Positions 59,101 to 64,000 of a stretch of 64,000 bases of DNA are shown here, piece by piece. Location of the stretch: the NCBI GenBank assembly GCA_947179155.2, contig OX359266.1, positions 449,001-513,000 of the forward strand, given 5' to 3'. Origin of the DNA: Hedera helix (Eukaryota; Streptophyta; Magnoliopsida; Apiales; Araliaceae). The translations under genes and the position numbers were made by a program. How positions within the stretch are numbered: position 1 is the first letter of the stretch; each line of letters begins with the position of its first letter. Under the pieces are notes generated by a model. It was not told where the DNA came from. It saw only the letters and a program-made list of their open reading frames with translations, and made no database searches.

Positions 59101-62100
59101 TGGGTTGCTTTACATTACATTACATTCATCTTAATATATACTTATTTGGACGAGGTTTTCTCTACTTGTTTTATGAGACATACCACTTTTTCAGTGCCTG
59201 CTTTTCGTGATGTAATTGACATACCCCTTGTTGTAAGGAGGCTGCACAAATCTAGAGCAGAGGTTTGTCTTGTGGGGCTCTATCAAGTGATCTGTATATG
59301 TAATAATTTCTCAGAAAGCCTTCCACTAATTTCATTTTTAAGCAGGTTAGGAAAGAACTTGGAATTGGGAATGATGTGAAGGTTCTTGTATTTAATTTTG
59401 GAGGCCAGGTATGGTTTATATCGATGATTATGTTTTTTGAAATTCCAAAATTTCCATTTCAGATTAAAAACTATGTTAAGGATTCTATCTTCTGTAAAAA
59501 GTCATTAGTTTCTTCTTTTGCTGAGGATATCATCTTGGCAGTTAGGTTTTTGACTTTATATGCTTTTGTCACTCATCTGCAGCCGGTTGGGTGGAAGTTA
59601 AAGGAGGAATATCTACCAACTAATTGGCTATGCTTGGTAGGTTTAGTTGGGCCAATCTTTTATATCTTTCCCTCTTATGTGTTGCTTTAAACCTGTGGTT
59701 TGTAGTGAGATGAAGAAGTCCTTGTATTACATGATATAGGTTTGTGGTGCTTCTGAAAGGCAAGAGCTTCCTCCAAATTTCATAAAGATGCCAAAAGACA
59801 TTTATACGCCTGATCTGATTTCAGCTTCAGACTGCATGCTTGGTAGTGTTCCTATAAATTAAGGAGCTGAATGGTTTTTAACACTGCTAAACTAAATTAT
59901 GAACGTCTTTTTTATATTTTCTCTGTCAGGAAAAATTGGATATGGCACAGTTAGTGAAGCTTTGGCATACAAATTACCATTTGTGTTCGTACGCAGAGAT
60001 TATTTTAATGAAGAACCATTTCTTAGGAATATGCTTGAGGTACAATGACTTTTAAGTACTTGTTTTTTTGTTGCTTGTAACAATTATTAAGCTTTTTACA
60101 TAGTAAATTTAGCATATCTTACTCACATCTTGTTTCCTTTTTTTCTTCTCTTTTAAAGTTCTTTAATGGAGGTGTTGAGATGATTAGGAGGGATCTGCTC
60201 ACAGGACAATGGGCACCCTACCTCAAGCGTGCGATTACTTTGAACCCCAGCTATGAGGGGGGCATCAATGGTGGTGAGGTATGCCACTTCTCATATTAAT
60301 TCTTCTTTCATTCTTAGAATCTTAATGGCGAAAATGATGTTCGAAGCATTATCACCGATCAATGCTGGATTTCTTGGATGTTTAACCCATTTCCCCCTGT
60401 TAATATGAAAGCAAGCTTTTATAATTGCAAAAAGCTGTCATGATTTTATTATTATTTATTTATTTCAAGTATTTAGCTTCTTGAACCTTCTTAATTTTCA
60501 TGGTACAATCTTTAAAAAGAAATAAGGTGAAGATGATGAAGAGAGTCTTTTTTTACCTAAATACTTGGTATTTATTTTTCTATATTGTATAGTAGATCTG
60601 TAGATGTTACCAAAGGAGGTCCATTATTTGGATTTAAATTATGCCAGTCTTTTCTTCTCATTTTTTTCTTTGGAAAGAAACAAGGGGCTGTGAAGGCCCA
60701 GGAACAAAGATTCCAAATATTGCACACCTCATTTGGACCTTTACTGTAAGACCCCAAGTATATATCACCAATATAATATGTCTATTTTCTTAGAAACGTA
60801 AGATATTGCTACTAAGCAACTAGAAATAATAGGATCAAATGGGATCAGGTCTGGAAGCCGGAAGGTGCAGTCACCTGATCAGGAAACCCCCTAAAGCACT
60901 TGTATCTAATCCTTATATTTCCTTTTCCCTCCAATTTTATTCCTAAATTCTCTTTCCATTTTTGAGATACTTAAACTTTTTCTTCTTATAACTTTAATAA
61001 ATTAAATATGAAGCCAAAGATCTATTAACATTTTTATATTCCTATTAAATAGAAACTAAAAGTATTTCCTTATATTATATTATATTCTTTTGTCATGATT
61101 GAATGTCACTTCAATGGATGACCTAGTATAATTTCTTTTTTTTTCTTTTCCTTGTGTGATGTTTGTGTGGAGATTTAAATTCTTCCTACCTCTCCTTTCT
61201 AATAAAAACTTATAAAGATAGCTAAATAGAGTAAAATTAATAGTCATTTGAAAACTTGCATTTATACAATCAGCTACATGGCGGGGAGGGGGTGAGAAGA
61301 AAATTTCCTGCCTTTCACAGGCTGTTAAATTTGATAAGTTTTTAGTTCTGCTATTGTATGCTCAATTCTTGCTTCTTTATCATTAGGTGGCTGCAAGCAT
61401 ACTACAGGATGCAGCTATTGGTAAAATCCATGCATCAGATAAGGTAAAATGATGCTTACTTCCATTATATCTTACCATGGACTTTTTACTTTGTCCTAAA
61501 GTAACTGTGTTCGATACTCGTCACTCGGACAAGGGTATGGGTAGTGTACACTTGTGTAAAATATTGGCAAAATTGAGTAGTACTTGTGTCGGACTCTTCA
61601 AAATACCGTGTCCAATAGGATACTCCATCCGAGTCTGTGTAATATAGCTTACATTTTTTTTGAAGAAATTATTCAGGTTTTGGACATAATTTTGTTCACT
61701 TTATAATACATGCATATTCTCTGAAAAAGCTTAGCGGACCCAGGAGGTTGCGAGACGCAATCATACTTGGGTATCAACTACAAAGAGTTCCTGGGAGAGA
61801 TATCTTTGTTCCGGACTGGTATACGCTAGCACAAGATGAACTTAGTTTTAGGACTCCATTGTCAACTGATAAAACAATCGAAAGTAACTTTGTTTCGGAA
61901 GAGTAAGTTCTTATTTTCTGCTTTGTTTTGGAAGAGATAGTTTATTCTTTCATGTCTTGTTATTATTTATGTAATTGTTTGTGGACAATTTTGTTCTCTT
62001 TCCGTTATTTAATTATGTTTTGTAGAACTGAAGACTTTGAAATTCTTCATGGTGATCATCATGGCCTTCCGGATACAATAGCTTTCTTAAAGAACCTGGC

Positions 62101-64000
62101 TGAACTACATGCTGCATGTCTACCTGAACATAAGCAGCAAAAACGGGAGAGTATGGCTGCTGCTTCTCTTTTCAACTGGGAGGTATTTTGAGTTCATTAG
62201 TATCTTTGATTATACAATTATTTTGCAGTGCTTCTCCATTACCAAAAAAAAAAGCCTTAATTTTCCGAGATAAGTCAGATTCTCATGTAACCGAGAAAAA
62301 CAATTACAGTAATACATCTGTCTCTAAGGTTATATTATCATGGGATGGAAAGAGTATGGATAGATATAAAAAGGGTAAAAAAATAATAACTCAAGTTCCT
62401 TTTTAGGTTGGAAATAGTACTTAAAAGTGATAAACAAATCTTAGGCAACCTGTATTGCTCCTCCTCATCATCAGCTTATATGTGCTTATTGAATATGATC
62501 TGCACTCATCAATTGGTGCTCTTTTGAGTGCAACTAAACTTTAATGTCGTAGAGAACCACTCTGAAATATTCTCACATTAACTGCGTTGCAGAAGATGCA
62601 TGAAACAAGTCAAGTCTCCATTCATAATTTTCTTTAATGATTATGAACTTGATATATTTTTTCTTTATATTTATTTTTGTTGCATTTTTTTCTTTTTATT
62701 TATTCTTGTTGCTAGTTTCTCTTTTTAACTGTTATTGTTGATATTTGGTCTTGCAGGAGGAAATATTCGTGGCAAGAGCTCCAGGAAGATTAGATGTGAT
62801 GGGAGGGATTGCGGACTATTCAGGAAGTCTTGTTCTGCAGGTTCTCTCTCTCTCTCTCTTTGTCTCTCTCTATCTTTTTGGGATTGGAGGGAATCTCTCT
62901 TTCATTGTTTTCAATCTGGGGAGCATTCTGAATCACTCTGCTCTATGTTGATAAATGCAACTTAAACTGCACCTAAGCTTTTGGGCTCCTCAGTGGTTCC
63001 TCCCTTATGGGTGTGAATAACTTTGAGGTTTCAAGTTATGGTATCCTCTCATTCTCTTCTCTCTAAATAATGTGATTTTTCATCCTTCTATATCTCTCAG
63101 ATGCCAATTAGAGAAGCATGTCATGTTGCTGTTCAGTTGAATCATCCATGCAAGCAGAAGTTATGGAAACATACCCAGGCTAGGCAGCATGCTGAAGGAC
63201 AAGGAGAGACCCCTGTTATTCAAATTGTCCGTAAAGATTGTCTTTAAATTCATTTATATCACAATAATTTTCATATGAAAATCGGAGTTTGGTGAAAATG
63301 CATTAATTTAAGTTGGGCAATTCTATGAATATATTTTTAAGGATGAAGTTCCTATTTGGCATCATTAGCCTGATATATTGTAGGGTTTGTGATGAACTGA
63401 ATTCGATTGGAAGAAATCTTATGTGGGACCCCTTTTCTTCAAATTGTCTGTAAAGATTTGTCTTTAAATTCATTTATATCACAAGAATTTTTATATGAAA
63501 ACCTGAGTTTGGTGAAAATGCATTAATTTAAGTTGGGCGATTCTATGAATATGTGTTTTAGGATGAAGTTCTTATTTGGCATCATTAGCCTGATGTATTG
63601 TAGAGTATGTGGTGAACTGAATTTGATTGGAAAAAATCTTATAGGCTTCACTCTACATTGCCTTGAACAGGAGGTAATTGGCATGGAAAAAATAGAAAGA
63701 AAGAAATATTTATTTAAAATCTTAAACGGTATTAATGTATATTTACACCGTTTTTTTCTCTGTAGTCTCCTGGACCCATAATCCCATAGCAGGTTACGTT
63801 TGATAATGTGTGCCTACTCATATATCTCTCTTTCTGCAATTGTTAAAGCCATGTGTTTAATTCACTACTACTTACTTGCAACTTGGTCATTTGACCTTTC
63901 TATTTCAGGTATCTTTTGGGTCAGAATTATGTAATCGTGGGCCTACTTTTGATATGGATTTATCTGATTTCATGGATGGTGGGCAGCCAATATCATATGA
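53197..64000 (+). CDS. ARA1: L-arabinokinase (5' part, gene runs off the right edge)
   Basis: L-arabinokinase phosphorylates L-arabinose with ATP at C1 to salvage cell-wall arabinose in the cytosol. Exons, all with GT-AG introns and matching phases: 53197-53304, 54193-54300, 54784-54852, 55095-55178, 55960-56036, 56731-56797, 58988-59045, 59195-59262, 59346-59408, 59583-59636, 59740-59842, 59930-60039, 60159-60278, 61387-61443, 61730-61902, 62026-62182, 62757-62840, 63101-63226, 63909-64000+. That is 592 codons of roughly 1,000-1,040 expected. The N-terminal half is a glycosyltransferase-like domain (AYYVTGHGFGHATRVVEV, GYGTVSEALAYKLPFVFVRR). The GHMP kinase starts near residue 493 (VARAPGRLDVMGGIADYSGS). 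The catalytic ATP-binding GHMP loop lies beyond the window. Introns have grown by TE insertion (intron 4: hAT MITE; intron 6: solo LTR). No lesion in the exons seen. Confidence 0.95.
55323..55879. mobile_element. hAT-type MITE, 557 bp, in ARA1 intron 4
   Basis: Terminal inverted repeats CATAGTTGTCA and TGAGAACTATG (one mismatch), with subterminal GGCG / GCCTAGG-rich inverted segments. The 8-bp flanks are CACATATA (55315-55322) and CACATATT (55880-55887), 7 of 8 matching. An 8-bp duplication indicates the hAT superfamily. No transposase frame, so non-autonomous. Confidence 0.85.
57102..58442 (-). mobile_element. Solo LTR, 1341 bp, antisense in ARA1 intron 6
   Basis: On the minus strand it begins TGATAAATAG and ends GCGACAGCAGACCA; it is the same family as the LTR at 2443-4053, with shared segments throughout such as GTGGGATCGACTCTTAC. 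It contains a minus-strand TATAAATAG box (about 57823-57831) and CG-rich motifs (58076-58230) that are decayed versions of the palindromes in the other copy. The flanking five bases (AAATT and GTAAT) do not match, so the target duplication is lost or was never equal. Confidence 0.85.
60279..61386 (+). other. ARA1 intron 13, 1.1 kb, nothing recognised
   Basis: AT-rich intron. A start like TGTAAGACCCCAAG at about 60747 recalls an LTR terminus, but I found no matching end. Confidence 0.5.
63209..63646 (+). repeat. 219-bp tandem duplication covering the exon 18 donor site
   Basis: Copy 1 (63209-63427) begins in the last 18 bp of exon 18 and includes its splice donor (CAAATT/GTCCGT). Copy 2 (63428-63646) repeats it with about ten changes, including a second potential donor (CAAATT/GTCTGT). 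The rest of copy 2 lies in intron 18. Confidence 0.9.

Overview
This is nuclear DNA from a flowering plant, very probably a eudicot. The supporting signs are plant-specific gene families with GT-AG introns (a FAR1-related gene, a CW-zinc-finger MBD protein, L-arabinokinase), an AT-rich intergenic background, and nested Ty3/gypsy retrotransposons of plant lineages (Tekay chromovirus and Tat-like). I cannot name the species.

Layout. (1) 1-5.6 kb: a FAR1-like gene on the minus strand, now dead. It has an in-frame stop, is split by a solo LTR with a 5-bp target duplication, and is cut by a second LTR that runs off the left edge. (2) 5.6-8.3 kb: AT-rich spacer with MITE-like elements and microsatellites. 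(3) 8.3-17.4 kb: a gene island holding an intact CW-MBD gene (plus strand, 4 coding exons, 372 aa) and, tail to tail with it, an intact plastid-type Orn/Lys/Arg decarboxylase-like gene (minus strand, 4 coding exons, 560 aa, one GC-AG intron). (4) 18-33 kb: an old, decayed Tat-lineage element with a sense gag-pol relic and an antisense gene in its 3' part. That antisense gene is itself split by a 4.4-kb solo LTR. (5) 33-35.2 kb: a 2.2-kb solo LTR, followed by spacer with a MITE-like fold-back. (6) 36.96-50.82 kb: a complete, very young Tekay-type chromovirus on the minus strand. Its 3.9-kb LTRs are nearly identical, it has ATCAT target duplications, PBS and PPT, a gag-pol frame broken by one stop, and an extra coiled-coil ORF before gag. 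(7) 50.8-53.1 kb: degraded TE pieces. (8) 53.2-64 kb: the 5' part (19 exons, about 592 codons) of L-arabinokinase, with a hAT-type MITE, an antisense solo LTR and a 219-bp tandem duplication in its introns. The gene continues past the right edge.

Most notable: several different LTR families here carry clusters of short GC-rich palindromes (CCGCGCATTGCGCGG, AAACGACGTCGTTT, ACCGCTGCGGCGGT, GCGGATTGCCGC) set in AT-rich DNA. The young Tekay element carries an acidic coiled-coil ORF between PBS and gag. The old Tat element carries an antisense protein gene. The host genes look ordinary and act separately: chromatin reading (MBD), amino-acid decarboxylation in the plastid, and arabinose salvage. 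Exon boundaries were placed by eye from splice signals, reading-frame continuity and remembered family sequence; no alignment was run.
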